Assembly (NCBI RefSeq): GCF_004339465.1
Contig: NZ_SMFY01000001.1
Coordinates: 1-64,000, forward strand
Direction of reading: 5' to 3'
Source of the DNA: Ancylobacter aquaticus
GTDB lineage: Bacteria; Pseudomonadota; Alphaproteobacteria; Rhizobiales; Xanthobacteraceae
Length of the DNA: 64,000 bases
The position numbers and the translations under genes are program-made. The notes beneath the pieces were generated by a model. That model had not been told where the DNA came from and ran no database searches. It saw only the letters and a list, made by a program, of their open reading frames with translations. Positions 16,252 to 25,179 of the stretch are shown in pieces; positions within the stretch are counted from its first letter, which is position 1, and the number at the start of each line of letters is the position of its first letter.

Positions 16252-17385
16252 ATGAAGGCGCGGCGACCGTCGGTTCGGGAAGCGGATCGCGCGGGGCGGG
16301 GGCACGAGGAATTGAGCGCGCAGGAACGCAGTGAAACCGCCGACCGGCGCGAGGTCCGCATCGAAATCGTCGACGTGCTGCGCGGCATCGCGGCAACCGC
16401 CGTCGTCGTACAGCACGTGGCGGAATCCTCGGGCCTGCCGGGGCTGTGGTACCTGCTGGAACTGGCGCCCGGCGTGTTCGGCGTCGTGCTGTTCTTCCTG
16501 ATCAGCGGCTTCGTCATTCCGCTCTCCGTCCGGGGAGCCTCCGACTGGCAGGCCTTCGCGCTGCGGCGGGTGTTCCGTATCTATCCGCTCACCCTGTTCG
16601 CCTTTGCCCTGCTGGCGACGCTGATGATGCTCGGCGTCATCCCGTCCGCCGCGTCGAGCTCCTTTTATGTTTGGCTGATGAACCTGCTTCTGTTGCAGGA
16701 TTTCGCCAGGGTTCCCGCCCTGCTCGGCGTCACCTGGACGCTGCCCATCGAGTTCGCCTGGTATGGCCTGTTCGGGCTCAGCTTCTTCCTGCTGGGGCGC
16801 CGGGGCCTGCGGCTTCTGAGCCTTGCCTATCCCCTCGGCATGGTCGTGTTAATTGTGTTCTCGCTGCTGCTGGAGATCCGCCTGCCCTTCGGCAGGATCG
16901 GCATGCTCTACGCCGCCGTCATCGGCATGCAGTGCTACCGATTTGCCGGAGGGGAGATCGGGCGCCGCGAGATTCTCCTGTCGGGCGCCGTTTTCATGGC
17001 GCTCATGCTGGTGGCGAACTGGGTGGCCTTCGGGCATTTCTCCCACCCGGCCATCCAGCTTCACCACGCCGTCCTGCCCTGGGTGCTGGCCCCGCTTGTG
17101 TTCTTCGTCGCGCTGTTTCGCGTCCGTTTGTCGTCGCCGGGCTCCCGGTTCGAGCAGTTTCTGCTGCTGCTCGGCCGGATCAGCTTTTCGGTCTATCTGC
17201 TGCATCCCATCGTCATGGGGATCGTTCACCCCTATGTCGACGGCGTGGCCTTCATCCTCGCAGTGTGCGTGCTGACGGTGCCGCTGGCGTGGCTGAGCTT
17301 CATCGCGATCGAGAAGCCCGGCATCGAGATGGGACGGGCGCTGGTGCACCGGCGCCGGCGTCGGCTGGCCGCGAGCGGTGCCTAG
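16252..17385 (+). CDS. Acyltransferase family 3 membrane protein (OafA/YrhL-like)
   Basis: A 377-residue protein with about ten transmembrane helices. The AT3 signature is present: RGIAATAVVVQHVAESSG with the conserved His, FFLISGFVI and RRVFRIYPL. These enzymes O-acylate exported polysaccharides, lipid A or Nod-like glycans. The hydrophilic N-terminus (1-34) is unusually charged. The ATG at 16252 has GAGG 5 nt upstream. The TAG stop is contributed by the terminal repeat of the element at 17382-17497. There is no adjacent polysaccharide operon, so the acceptor is unknown. Confidence 0.85.
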   Translation: MKARRPSVREADRAGRGHEELSAQERSETADRREVRIEIVDVLRGIAATAVVVQHVAESSGLPGLWYLLELAPGVFGVVLFFLISGFVIPLSVRGASDWQAFALRRVFRIYPLTLFAFALLATLMMLGVIPSAASSSFYVWLMNLLLLQDFARVPALLGVTWTLPIEFAWYGLFGLSFFLLGRRGLRLLSLAYPLGMVVLIVFSLLLEIRLPFGRIGMLYAAVIGMQCYRFAGGEIGRREILLSGAVFMALMLVANWVAFGHFSHPAIQLHHAVLPWVLAPLVFFVALFRVRLSSPGSRFEQFLLLLGRISFSVYLLHPIVMGIVHPYVDGVAFILAVCVLTVPLAWLSFIAIEKPGIEMGRALVHRRRRRLAASGA

Positions 17386-17497
17386 AGCCCGTTCCGATCA
17401 GATCGAATCACCTGATCGAGGAGAAAGTGCTCTTTAATCAATAAGCTGGAGCATTCCTTGTCGCGAAGTCTGTCAACTTTCGCGGAAAATGCTCTAG
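17382..17497. repeat. 116-bp extragenic repeat element with perfect terminal inverted repeats
   Basis: The element starts CTAGAGC (17382-17388) and ends GCTCTAG (17491-17497), a perfect 7-bp terminal inverted repeat. It is AT-richer than its surroundings. The right part, with GCGAAGTCTGTCAACTTTCGC and GGAAAATGCTC, resembles a dispersed motif seen in many Hyphomicrobiales genomes. The left TAG ends the acyltransferase gene, and the right CTA (TAG on the minus strand) ends yggS. It codes for nothing and is probably a non-autonomous or REP-like element. Confidence 0.65.
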
Positions 17498-18192
17498 CGG
17501 CCGCCGAAAATGGCGCTGCCGACCCGCACATGGGTCGCCCCCAGCGTGATGGCGGTCTCGAAATCGCCGCTCATGCCCATGGAGAGGGTTTTCAGCCCAT
17601 GGCGGGCGGCGATCTTGGCCAGCAGGGCGAAATGCGGCGCGGCCGGCTCGTCGGCGGGGGGGATGCACATCAGCCCCTCGATCGCCAGCCCGTGGACCTC
17701 GCGGCACGTACCGAGGAAGGCGTCGATCTCGCCTGGCGCAACGCCCGCCTTCTGCGGCTCCTCCCCGGTATTGACCTGGACCAGCAGGCGCGGCGCCGGC
17801 GGGGCGCCCTCGCGCCGCAGCTCCTTCGCCAGCGCCGCGGCGAGCGAGGGGCGGTCCAGCGTCTGGATGACATCGAACAAGGCAAGCGCCTCACGCACCT
17901 TGTTGGTCTGCAGCGGGCCGATCAGATGGAGTTCAAGATCGGGATGGGAAGCGCGCAGCGCCGGCCATTTCGCCGCCGATTCCTGAACCCGGTTCTCGCC
18001 GAACAGCCTCTGGCCGGCGTCGATGACCGGGGCGATGTGCTCCGGCCCGAATGTTTTTGAGACCGCGATCAGCTGGACCGAGGCAGGATCGCGCTCGCTG
18101 TCGCGGCAGGCCTGCGCGATGCGTTCGCGCACCTGCGCGAGACGCGCGGTGACGTCGTGCGCAGTGACGTCATCGGTCCGGTCCGGCTCCAT
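17494..18192 (-). CDS. yggS: YggS/PROSC family pyridoxal-phosphate homeostasis protein
   Basis: A 232-residue single-domain TIM-barrel PLP-binding protein that buffers intracellular PLP. The PLP lysine is Lys46 in IAVSKTF, and GENRVQE (65-71), HLIGPLQTNK and SMGMSGDFETAI are family signatures. The ATG at 18192 has GAGGAGGG upstream. A longer frame (13 residues) lacks similarity. Its stop codon is supplied by the repeat element at 17382-17497. It is divergent from leuS. Confidence 0.93.
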   Translation of the reverse strand: MEPDRTDDVTAHDVTARLAQVRERIAQACRDSERDPASVQLIAVSKTFGPEHIAPVIDAGQRLFGENRVQESAAKWPALRASHPDLELHLIGPLQTNKVREALALFDVIQTLDRPSLAAALAKELRREGAPPAPRLLVQVNTGEEPQKAGVAPGEIDAFLGTCREVHGLAIEGLMCIPPADEPAAPHFALLAKIAARHGLKTLSMGMSGDFETAITLGATHVRVGSAIFGGR

Positions 18193-18424
18193 CGTTCCCT
18201 CCTCGTGATCCCGCCGCCCTCGATACGCCAATCGTGCCCGCGCGGGAATGTGAGCGTGGGGGAAAAGCGCCGCATTGCCGGTCCGGGGCCTGCGCTTCCC
18301 CGCAATGCAGCGAAAAGGTTGACCGGGAACCCGAGTTGGTGCCTAGTCCGGCGCCATCCGTGAACCTTTTTCCTGAGGGTTTGCGCCCTTTTTTCCGATG
18401 TTTGCCGATCCAAGAAGCCTGTCC

Positions 18425-21034
18425 ATGAGCACCGAGCGCTACAATGCCCGCGAGGCCGAGCCCCGCTGGCAGAAGATCTGGGACGAACGCGGCATCTACC
18501 GCACCCGCAACGACGATCCGCGTCCCAAATACTACGTGCTCGAAATGTTTCCCTACCCGTCGGGGCGCATCCATATCGGCCATGGCCGCAACTATGTGAT
18601 GGGCGACGTGGTGGCGCGCTTCAAGCGCATGAAGGGCTTCAATGTCCTCCACCCCATGGGGTGGGACGCGTTCGGCCTGCCGGCGGAAAACGCCGCGATC
18701 GAGCGCAAGACCCATCCGGGCAAGTGGACCTACGAGAACATCGCCACCATGCGCGAGCAGCTCAAGCTGCTCGGCCTCTCGCTCGACTGGTCGCGCGAGA
18801 TCGCCACCTGCGATCCCTCCTATTATGGCGAGCAGCAGCGCATCTTCCTCGAATTCCTCAAGGGCGGCTTCGCCTATCGGCGCGAGAGCGAGGTCAACTG
18901 GGACCCGGTCGACAACACCGTGCTCGCCAATGAGCAGGTGATCGACGGGCGCGGCTGGCGTTCCGGCGCGTTGGTGGAACGGCGCAAGCTGGCGCAGTGG
19001 TTCTTCCGCATCTCCGATGCCTCCGAGGAGTTGCTGGCCGGGCTCGACACGCTGGAGCGCTGGCCGGACAAGGTGCGCCTGATGCAGCGCAACTGGATCG
19101 GCCGCTCCGAGGGCCTCCATGTGCGTTTCGTGGTCGATCACGCGCCGGAAAGTTTGCCGCAGGAGATCAAGGTCTACACGACCCGCCCGGACACGCTGTT
19201 CGGCGCCTCTTTCCTCGCACTCTCGCCCGGCCATCCGCTGACCGAGCAACTTGCGGCGGCACACCCGGCGCTCACCACCTTCGTCGAGGAATGCCGACGC
19301 GGCGGCACCTCCACCGCCGAGATCGAGACCCAGGAGAAGATGGGCTTCGACACCGGGCTGAAGGTGCGTCATCCGCTCGGCGGGCCGGACCTGCCGGTCT
19401 ATGTCGCCAATTTCGTGCTGATGGACTACGGCACCGGCGCCATTTTCGGCTGCCCGGCGCATGACCAGCGCGACCACGATTTCGCCAGCAAATACGGCCT
19501 GCCGATCACCCCTGTCGTGCTGCCGGCCGATGTCGACCCGGCCAGTTTCTCGGTGGCCGAGGCGCCCTATGAGGGCGAGGGCACGCTGTTCAACTCCCGC
19601 TTCCTCGACGGGCTCACCGTGCCGGCGGCGAAGGAGAAGGTGGCGCTGACGCTGGAGAACCAGATTCTCGGCGACGCTACGGTGGGCGAGCGAGCCGTGA
19701 ACTACCGGCTGCGCGACTGGGGCATTTCGCGCCAGCGCTATTGGGGCTGCCCGATCCCGATCATCCATTGCGACACGTGTGGCCCGGTCCCCGTCCCGGA
19801 GGACCAACTGCCCGTGCGGCTGCCCGAGGACGTGACCTTCGACCAGCCGGGCAACCCGCTGGACCGCCACCCCACATGGAAGCATGTGAACTGCCCGGCT
19901 TGCGGGACGCCCGCCCGGCGCGAAACCGACACCATGGACACGTTCGTCGATTCGTCCTGGTACTTCGCGCGCTTTGCCGCCGAACCCGGCACCGCGCCGC
20001 TGCAGAAGGGCGCCGCCGACAAATGGCTGCCGGTGGACCAGTATATTGGCGGAATCGAGCACGCGATCCTGCACCTGCTCTATTCGCGCTTCTTCATCCG
20101 CACGCTGAAAAAGCTTGGCCGGGTCTCGGTGGCAGAGCCCTTCGCCGGACTGTTCACCCAAGGCATGATCGTCCACGAAACCTATAAGGACGCGGAAGGA
20201 CGCTGGCTCTTCCCCGAGGAGGTCGAGCGCGACGGCGAGGGCCGGCCGGTGAAAGTGGGCACGGGCGAGCCCGTCACCATCGGTGCGCCGGAGAAGATGT
20301 CGAAATCCAAGCGCAACGTGGTGCCGCCGGAAATCGTTGCCGACACCTATGGCGTCGACTGCGCCCGCTGGTTCATGCTCGCCGACACCCCGCCCGAACG
20401 CGACAGCGAATGGACCAGCGCCGGCATCGAAGGGGCCTGGCGCTTCGTCCAGCGGATCTGGCGATTGGTCGGCGAAGCGGTGGCACTGGCCCCCGACGCC
20501 GTGGCGCGCCCGGCTGATTTCGGAACCGAATCGATGGCGCTGCGCCGCGCCGCCCACAGGCTGGCGGCTCAGGTGGCGGACGATATCGAGCGGCTGCGCT
20601 TCAATGTCGCCGTGGCGCGGGTGCATGCCTTCGCCAATGTATTCGCCGACGTGCTCGCCGACGCCCGCAAGGGTGAGGTCGGGACCGACATGGCCTTCGC
20701 GCTGCGGGAAGCCGCGACCTTTCTGGCCGCCGTGGTAGCGCCCATGGTGCCGCATCTGGCCGAGGAATGCGGGCAGGTTCTGGCCGGTGACGGGCTGATG
20801 GCCGAGGCCGGCTGGCCGGAGGTCGAGGCCGATCTGCTGGTCGAGGACAGTGTTACGCTGCCGATTCAAATCAATGGCAAGCGGCGCGGCGAGATCGTGG
20901 TGGGCAGGAATGCCAGCCCCGCCGAGGTCGAGAAGGCGGTGCTCGCCCTCGACCTGATCGCGCAGGCACTCGACGGGCGCGCCCCGAAGCGTATCATCGT
21001 CGTGCCGCAAAGGATTGTGAATGTCGTCGCCTGA
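18425..21034 (+). CDS. leuS: Leucyl-tRNA synthetase
   Basis: This class I synthetase charges tRNA-Leu, including the tRNA-Leu(CAA) in this window. The product is 869 residues. HIGH-equivalent is HIGH at 50-53 ([11 protein letters not shown]), and KMSKS is at 624-628. The CP1 editing domain lies between (about 225-415), with TTRPDTLFG. The C-terminal anticodon and tRNA-binding domains are complete. The ATG at 18425 is preferred over one nine codons upstream. It heads the leuS-lptE-holA run. Confidence 0.97.
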   Translation: MSTERYNAREAEPRWQKIWDERGIYRTRNDDPRPKYYVLEMFPYPSGRIHIGHGRNYVMGDVVARFKRMKGFNVLHPMGWDAFGLPAENAAIERKTHPGKWTYENIATMREQLKLLGLSLDWSREIATCDPSYYGEQQRIFLEFLKGGFAYRRESEVNWDPVDNTVLANEQVIDGRGWRSGALVERRKLAQWFFRISDASEELLAGLDTLERWPDKVRLMQRNWIGRSEGLHVRFVVDHAPESLPQEIKVYTTRPDTLFGASFLALSPGHPLTEQLAAAHPALTTFVEECRRGGTSTAEIETQEKMGFDTGLKVRHPLGGPDLPVYVANFVLMDYGTGAIFGCPAHDQRDHDFASKYGLPITPVVLPADVDPASFSVAEAPYEGEGTLFNSRFLDGLTVPAAKEKVALTLENQILGDATVGERAVNYRLRDWGISRQRYWGCPIPIIHCDTCGPVPVPEDQLPVRLPEDVTFDQPGNPLDRHPTWKHVNCPACGTPARRETDTMDTFVDSSWYFARFAAEPGTAPLQKGAADKWLPVDQYIGGIEHAILHLLYSRFFIRTLKKLGRVSVAEPFAGLFTQGMIVHETYKDAEGRWLFPEEVERDGEGRPVKVGTGEPVTIGAPEKMSKSKRNVVPPEIVADTYGVDCARWFMLADTPPERDSEWTSAGIEGAWRFVQRIWRLVGEAVALAPDAVARPADFGTESMALRRAAHRLAAQVADDIERLRFNVAVARVHAFANVFADVLADARKGEVGTDMAFALREAATFLAAVVAPMVPHLAEECGQVLAGDGLMAEAGWPEVEADLLVEDSVTLPIQINGKRRGEIVVGRNASPAEVEKAVLALDLIAQALDGRAPKRIIVVPQRIVNVVA

Positions 21035-21047
21035 CCGGAGGAACACG

Positions 21048-21587
21048 ATGCCCGCACGCCGCCGTCTGCTCGGTCTCGCCGGGGCGGGACTGCTTGCCCT
21101 TTCTGCGGCCGGCTGCTTCCAGCCCATGTATGCCGAGACGACCCCCGGTCAGGGCTCGGTGCTCCAGGAGAGTTTCAGCCAGATCGAGGTGGTGTTCTCC
21201 GCCGGCCGGGTCGGCGACGAGGTGCGCAACGACCTGATCTTCGCGCTGACCGGCGGTGCGGGAAATCCGGCTGGCGCGCCCTATCGCCTGATCCTGGATG
21301 TCCGCAGCGAAACGGCTGAGGCCTCCGTCGTCAGCCCGCTCACCGGTTTGCCGGAAGTGGAAATCGTCTCGGTCGACGTCAAATGGCAGCTTTATGAGGC
21401 CGGCAATACCAAGACGCCGCTGCGCATAGGCCAAGCCAGCGGCAAGGCCTCGCTGGACAGCGGCTATCAGCGCTTCGCCCGCGCCCGCGCGATTCGCGAC
21501 GCGGAGAACCGTTCCGCGTCGGTGGCCGCCGAGACGATCAAGAGCCAGCTCGCCTCCTATTTCCTGACCCGTGCTCCCAGGAGCTGA
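21048..21587 (+). CDS. lptE: LPS-assembly lipoprotein LptE
   Basis: A 179-residue outer-membrane lipoprotein that forms the plug of the LptD translocon delivering lipopolysaccharide to the cell surface. A basic N-terminus and the lipobox LSAAGC place the lipidated Cys at residue 23. The length and the position between leuS and holA are the standard alphaproteobacterial arrangement. GGAGGA (21037-21042) supports the start at 21048, 13 bp after the leuS stop. Confidence 0.9.
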   Translation: MPARRRLLGLAGAGLLALSAAGCFQPMYAETTPGQGSVLQESFSQIEVVFSAGRVGDEVRNDLIFALTGGAGNPAGAPYRLILDVRSETAEASVVSPLTGLPEVEIVSVDVKWQLYEAGNTKTPLRIGQASGKASLDSGYQRFARARAIRDAENRSASVAAETIKSQLASYFLTRAPRS

Positions 21588-21595
21588 GGCCGTCC

Positions 21596-22621
21596 ATGGT
21601 CGCTGTCCGGCCGGGCGATGTCGAGGCGACGCTGAGCCGCCTCGACCCGCTGCGCCCCGTCGTCCTGTTGTTCGGTCCTGATAGCGGGCTGGTGCGCGAG
21701 CGCGCCCGCGCCTATCTCGCGCGCGCCAGCGCCGGCTCGAACGACCCGTTCGGCATTGTCCGGCTCGACGGCGACGAGATTTCCGGCGACCCCGGCCGGC
21801 TGGTCGACGAGGCCGGAACGATGGCGCTGTTCGGCGGCCGGCGGGTAGTCTCGCTCCGGGTCGGCTCGCGCAACGTGATTCCGGCGGTCGAAGCGTTGCT
21901 GGCGTCGCCACCGGAACAGGCCATCATCGTCATCGAGGCCGGCGATCTCAAGCGCGGCATGGGCCTGCGGGCGCTGTGCGAGGCCTCGCCGCACGCCCTC
22001 GCCATCGCCTGCTACGCCGACACGGAGCGCGACCTCGCCCGTCTCGTCGACACCATGATGGCGGAGGCCGGCATGGCGCTGGACCGCGACGCGCGCGGCG
22101 AGCTGCTGGCGCTGCTCGGCGGCGACCGCATGGCCTCGCGCGGCGAAATCGCCAAGCTGCTGATCTACGCCACAGGCGAGCCCCGCATCACCAGCGCCCA
22201 TGTGCGCGCCATTGTCGGCGACGCCTCCAGCCTGGCGCTGGACGAGATCGCCGACGCCACCTTCGCCGGCCAGCCGGCTGAGATGGCGAGCGCCTTCGCC
22301 AAGGCGACCGGCGAGGGCATGCGGGCCGATATCGTGCTGGGCGCGGTGTGTCGCACGGCGCAAGCGCTGCACCAGATGCGGCTCGTCATCGAGGCTGGCG
22401 GCAGTGTCGAGCGCACGGTGGAAGGCGCGCGGCCGGCGATCCATTTCCGGCGCAAGCCGTTCATCGAGAAGGCACTGCGCGGCTGGACCGTCGCCCGGCT
22501 GGAGACCGCACTGTTCGCGCTCGACGACGCGCTGCTCGCCGCCCGGCGCAACGCGGCGCTGGGCCCGGCGATCGCCGAGCGGGCCCTGCTGCAGGTGGCC
22601 GGTCAGGCGAAACGGGGCTGA
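21596..22621 (+). CDS. holA: DNA polymerase III delta subunit
   Basis: A 341-residue clamp-loader subunit that opens the beta sliding clamp. Recognisable segments are VVLLFGPDSGLVRERA near the N-terminus, RRVVSLR and AEAGMALDRDARGELLALLGGD. The clamp-contacting N-terminal AAA-like fold lacks a Walker A, as expected for delta. It ends four bases before the parB stop on the opposite strand, so transcripts converge without a visible terminator. Confidence 0.92.
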   Translation: MVAVRPGDVEATLSRLDPLRPVVLLFGPDSGLVRERARAYLARASAGSNDPFGIVRLDGDEISGDPGRLVDEAGTMALFGGRRVVSLRVGSRNVIPAVEALLASPPEQAIIVIEAGDLKRGMGLRALCEASPHALAIACYADTERDLARLVDTMMAEAGMALDRDARGELLALLGGDRMASRGEIAKLLIYATGEPRITSAHVRAIVGDASSLALDEIADATFAGQPAEMASAFAKATGEGMRADIVLGAVCRTAQALHQMRLVIEAGGSVERTVEGARPAIHFRRKPFIEKALRGWTVARLETALFALDDALLAARRNAALGPAIAERALLQVAGQAKRG

Positions 22622-22625
22622 GCCC

Positions 22626-23537
22626 TCAGATTCCCGCCAGCCGCCGGCAGACCTCGTCCAGTTGGTCCAGCGAGGAGTAGCGGATGCGGATTTCGCCCGC
22701 CTCGCCATCATGCTTCAGCGTCACGGCGAGGCCGAGTTCGTCGGAAAGCCGGCGCTGCAGCGCGGCCGTGTCCGCGTCGAGCGCGGGGTGAAGCTTGGCC
22801 TTCTTCGGCGGCTTGCCGGCAGCTTCCGCCTTGGCGACATTGAGCTCCTGCGCCAGCGCCTCGATGGCGCGCACGTTCATGCCCTGGGCGACGATGGCCT
22901 GCGCCAGCGCCTCGGGGTCGTCCTGGGTGAGCAGCGCCCGCGCATGGCCGGCCGAGAGGCGGCCATCGGCGAGGAACTGCTTCACCGTCTCCGGCAGGCG
23001 CAGCAGCCGCATCGTGTTGGCAACATGGCTGCGGCTCTTGCCGATCACCCGGGCCAGGTCGTTCTGCGAATAGTTGAACTGGTCGGCCAGCGACTGATAT
23101 CCGGCCGCCTCTTCCAGCGGGTTGAGATCGGCCCGCTGCACGTTCTCGATGATGGCGATTTCGAGCGCCTCGCGGTCGTCGACTTCGACAACGACGATCG
23201 GCACCTCATGGATGCCGGCGCGCTGGGCGGCACGCCAGCGGCGCTCACCGGCGACGATCTCATAGGCCTCGCGCTCGCCGGCGACCTGGCGCACGACGAT
23301 GGGCTGGATGATGCCGCGCTCGCGGATGGAGGCGGCGAGATCGTCGAGATCGCCCTCGGCAAAACTGCGACGCGGATTGCGCGGATTGGGCCGCAGGAAG
23401 GCGAGCGGCACTTTGCGGGCACCGCCACCGATACGACCACGGTCATTGGCCGCGCCGCTGTCCTCGCCCATGTCGCCGATCAGCGCCGCAAGGCCGCGCC
23501 CGAGCCGCGAGCGTCCGCCGTCTTCCGCCATGGCCAT
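22626..23537 (-). CDS. parB: Chromosome partitioning protein ParB
   Basis: A 303-residue DNA-binding CTPase that loads at parS and spreads as a sliding clamp, recruiting SMC and interacting with ParA. The CTP-binding signatures RPNPRNPRRSF and EIVAGERRWRAAQRAG, the HTH region YSQNDLARVIGKSRSHVANTMRL, and a C-terminal dimerisation domain are all present. The ATG at 23537 is supported by AGGGAGG 5 nt upstream, and a second Met follows two codons later. parA ends 10 bp upstream in the same operon. Five parS-type sequences lie within 20 kb. Confidence 0.95.
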   Translation of the reverse strand: MAMAEDGGRSRLGRGLAALIGDMGEDSGAANDRGRIGGGARKVPLAFLRPNPRNPRRSFAEGDLDDLAASIRERGIIQPIVVRQVAGEREAYEIVAGERRWRAAQRAGIHEVPIVVVEVDDREALEIAIIENVQRADLNPLEEAAGYQSLADQFNYSQNDLARVIGKSRSHVANTMRLLRLPETVKQFLADGRLSAGHARALLTQDDPEALAQAIVAQGMNVRAIEALAQELNVAKAEAAGKPPKKAKLHPALDADTAALQRRLSDELGLAVTLKHDGEAGEIRIRYSSLDQLDEVCRRLAGI

Positions 23538-23547
23538 CGCCCCCTCC

Positions 23548-24408
23548 CTACGCCGCTGCGAGGCGCAAACTGCGCTCACGCTGAATTATTTCGGATGCGA
23601 GACGAAGATAGGCCTGCGACCCGACGCATTTGAGATCGTAGAGCAACACCGGCTTCCCATAAGACGGCGCCTCCGACACCCGCACATTGCGCGGGATGAT
23701 GGTCTCGTAGACTTTGGCGCCCATGAACTGGCGCACATCGTCGACCACCTGGGTCGAGAGATTGTTGCGGGCATCGAACATGGTCAGCACGATGCCGTGG
23801 ATGGTCAGCTGCGGATTGAGCGTGGTCCGCACCTGCTCCACCGTCTTCAGCAGCTGGGACAGGCCTTCCAGCGCGAAAAACTCGCATTGCAGCGGCACCA
23901 GAATGGCGTTCGACGCCGCCATGGCGTTGACGGTGATGAGATTCAGCGAGGGCGGGCAATCAATCAGAACGTAGGTGTAATCAATATCATTTCGGCTACG
24001 TTCATACTGCTCCGCCGTTCCGTTGAGACGACGGATCGCGTCGCGCAGGCGATAGGCGCGATCGCGCTGGGTGGCGAGTTCCAGCTCGATGCCGGAGAGG
24101 TCCATGGTGGAGGGCGCGATATGCAACCGCGGCACGGCCGTTTCCAGCACCGCCTCGCGAAGCTCGATCTCTCCGGTCAGCACGTCATAGGTCGAGACCC
24201 GGCGGCTGCGGCGGTCGATGCCCAAGCCGGTGGACGCGTTGCCTTGCGGGTCGAGATCGATGATCAGAACCGTCTCGCCGATCGCCGCTAGCGCGGTCCC
24301 GAGATTGATCGCGGTCGTGGTCTTGCCGACCCCGCCCTTCTGGTTGGCAAGGGCCAGGACGCGGGGAACCGGCCGGGGCGCGGCGGGAGCGAGCGAAGCC
24401 TCATCCAT
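23548..24408 (-). CDS. parA: Chromosome partitioning ATPase ParA
   Basis: A 286-residue Walker-type ATPase that forms nucleoid-bound gradients pulling ParB-parS complexes toward the pole. The deviant Walker A KGGVGKT is at 24-30 (ANQKGGVGKTTT), followed by DLDPQGN and the Walker B-like segment VLIDCPPSL. The ATG at 24408 is preferred over an in-frame GTG three codons earlier. The gene start overlaps the rsmG stop by eight bases, indicating coupled translation in mnmG-rsmG-parA-parB. Confidence 0.96.
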   Translation of the reverse strand: MDEASLAPAAPRPVPRVLALANQKGGVGKTTTAINLGTALAAIGETVLIIDLDPQGNASTGLGIDRRSRRVSTYDVLTGEIELREAVLETAVPRLHIAPSTMDLSGIELELATQRDRAYRLRDAIRRLNGTAEQYERSRNDIDYTYVLIDCPPSLNLITVNAMAASNAILVPLQCEFFALEGLSQLLKTVEQVRTTLNPQLTIHGIVLTMFDARNNLSTQVVDDVRQFMGAKVYETIIPRNVRVSEAPSYGKPVLLYDLKCVGSQAYLRLASEIIQRERSLRLAAA

Positions 24409-25108
24409 GGTGTCCACCCTGCGAAAAACCCTTGCCGCCCGAACTCTTGCCGCCGACCGCTTCGGGCCCCAGAGGAACCGCCTTGCGGACGATCAGGACA
24501 TGCCCGCCACCATCGGTGAGGCTCGCCCTAATCTCAGCGTCGATTCTCCAAGATTTAGATGCCTGGGTCAATTCGTTATCAACATCTTGTCCCTTGAGGA
24601 ACAGACCGGTCGCTCCTTGTGCAAGGAAGGGTAATGCCAATTCCAACAGTCTCGGCAATGGCGCAAGCGCGCGGGCCGAGACAACCTCGACGCCGGGGGC
24701 GACGACGGCGGCGACCTGCTCGATTCGCGACGGCAGCACGGTGACAGGCAGGTCGGCGAGCCGCGCCGCCTCGCGCAGAAAGGCGGCCTTCCGGCTGTCG
24801 CTCTCCACCAATGTCACATCGGCATCGCGCCGCTCCGCCAGAACCGCCGCCACCACGAGGCCGGGAAACCCGCCGCCCGAGCCGAGATCGACCCAACGTG
24901 TCGCCTCCCCCGCCAGCGGCATCAGCTGCAGCGAATCCGCGATATGACGGGTCCAGACGACAGGCAGCGTCGCCGGCGCTACGAGATTGATGGTGCGCTG
25001 CCACTTTGCCAGCAGAGCGACGATGATTTCGAGCCGCTGTTCTGTTTCACGTGAAACAGGCGTGAGGCTCAGGGCGCGGGAGCGGTCGGCCGAATCGATG
25101 TGGGACAT
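24401..25108 (-). CDS. rsmG: 16S rRNA (guanine-N7) methyltransferase RsmG
   Basis: This enzyme methylates G527 (E. coli numbering) in the 530 loop of 16S rRNA using S-adenosylmethionine. The product is 235 residues, with the SAM-binding motif DLGSGGGFPGL at about 74-84. Residues 18-22 (VSRET) are encoded by the perfect parS at 25043-25058, a classical feature of gidB genes. The C-terminus after residue 205 is a Gly/Lys/His-rich tail. Confidence 0.95.
   Translation of the reverse strand: MSHIDSADRSRALSLTPVSRETEQRLEIIVALLAKWQRTINLVAPATLPVVWTRHIADSLQLMPLAGEATRWVDLGSGGGFPGLVVAAVLAERRDADVTLVESDSRKAAFLREAARLADLPVTVLPSRIEQVAAVVAPGVEVVSARALAPLPRLLELALPFLAQGATGLFLKGQDVDNELTQASKSWRIDAEIRASLTDGGGHVLIVRKAVPLGPEAVGGKSSGGKGFSQGGHHG
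25043..25058. other. parS, perfect 16-bp ParB-binding site
   Basis: TGTTTCACGTGAAACA matches the canonical parS palindrome at all 16 positions. It is embedded in the coding sequence of rsmG, less than 3 kb from parA/parB. Confidence 0.95.
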
Positions 25109-25179
25109 GGCGCAATATACCGTATCGCGCCGCCACCATCACGCCGCGCCATCACGAGCGAGAGCCCGCAACGCGCGCC

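Noticed and set aside
13876-17497. yeiH-LysR-acyltransferase patch as a tRNA-Thr-integrated island
   Set aside because: There is no integrase, no direct repeat of the tRNA 3' end and no clear base-composition change. It may be accessory, but an island cannot be supported.
18313-18394. Possible attenuator upstream of leuS (AAAAGGTT/AACCTTTT arms, then a GGG...CCC hairpin with a T-run)
   Set aside because: The long arms are 42 bp apart and the terminal hairpin stem is only about four bp. No leader peptide rich in Leu codons is visible, so chance is a fair explanation.
18170-21127. A 985-codon open frame on the minus strand opposite leuS
   Set aside because: It mirrors leuS exactly and its translation is low-complexity Arg/Ala/Gly/His sequence typical of antisense frames in GC-rich genes. 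Similar long shadows lie opposite cysNC, hslU and parA.
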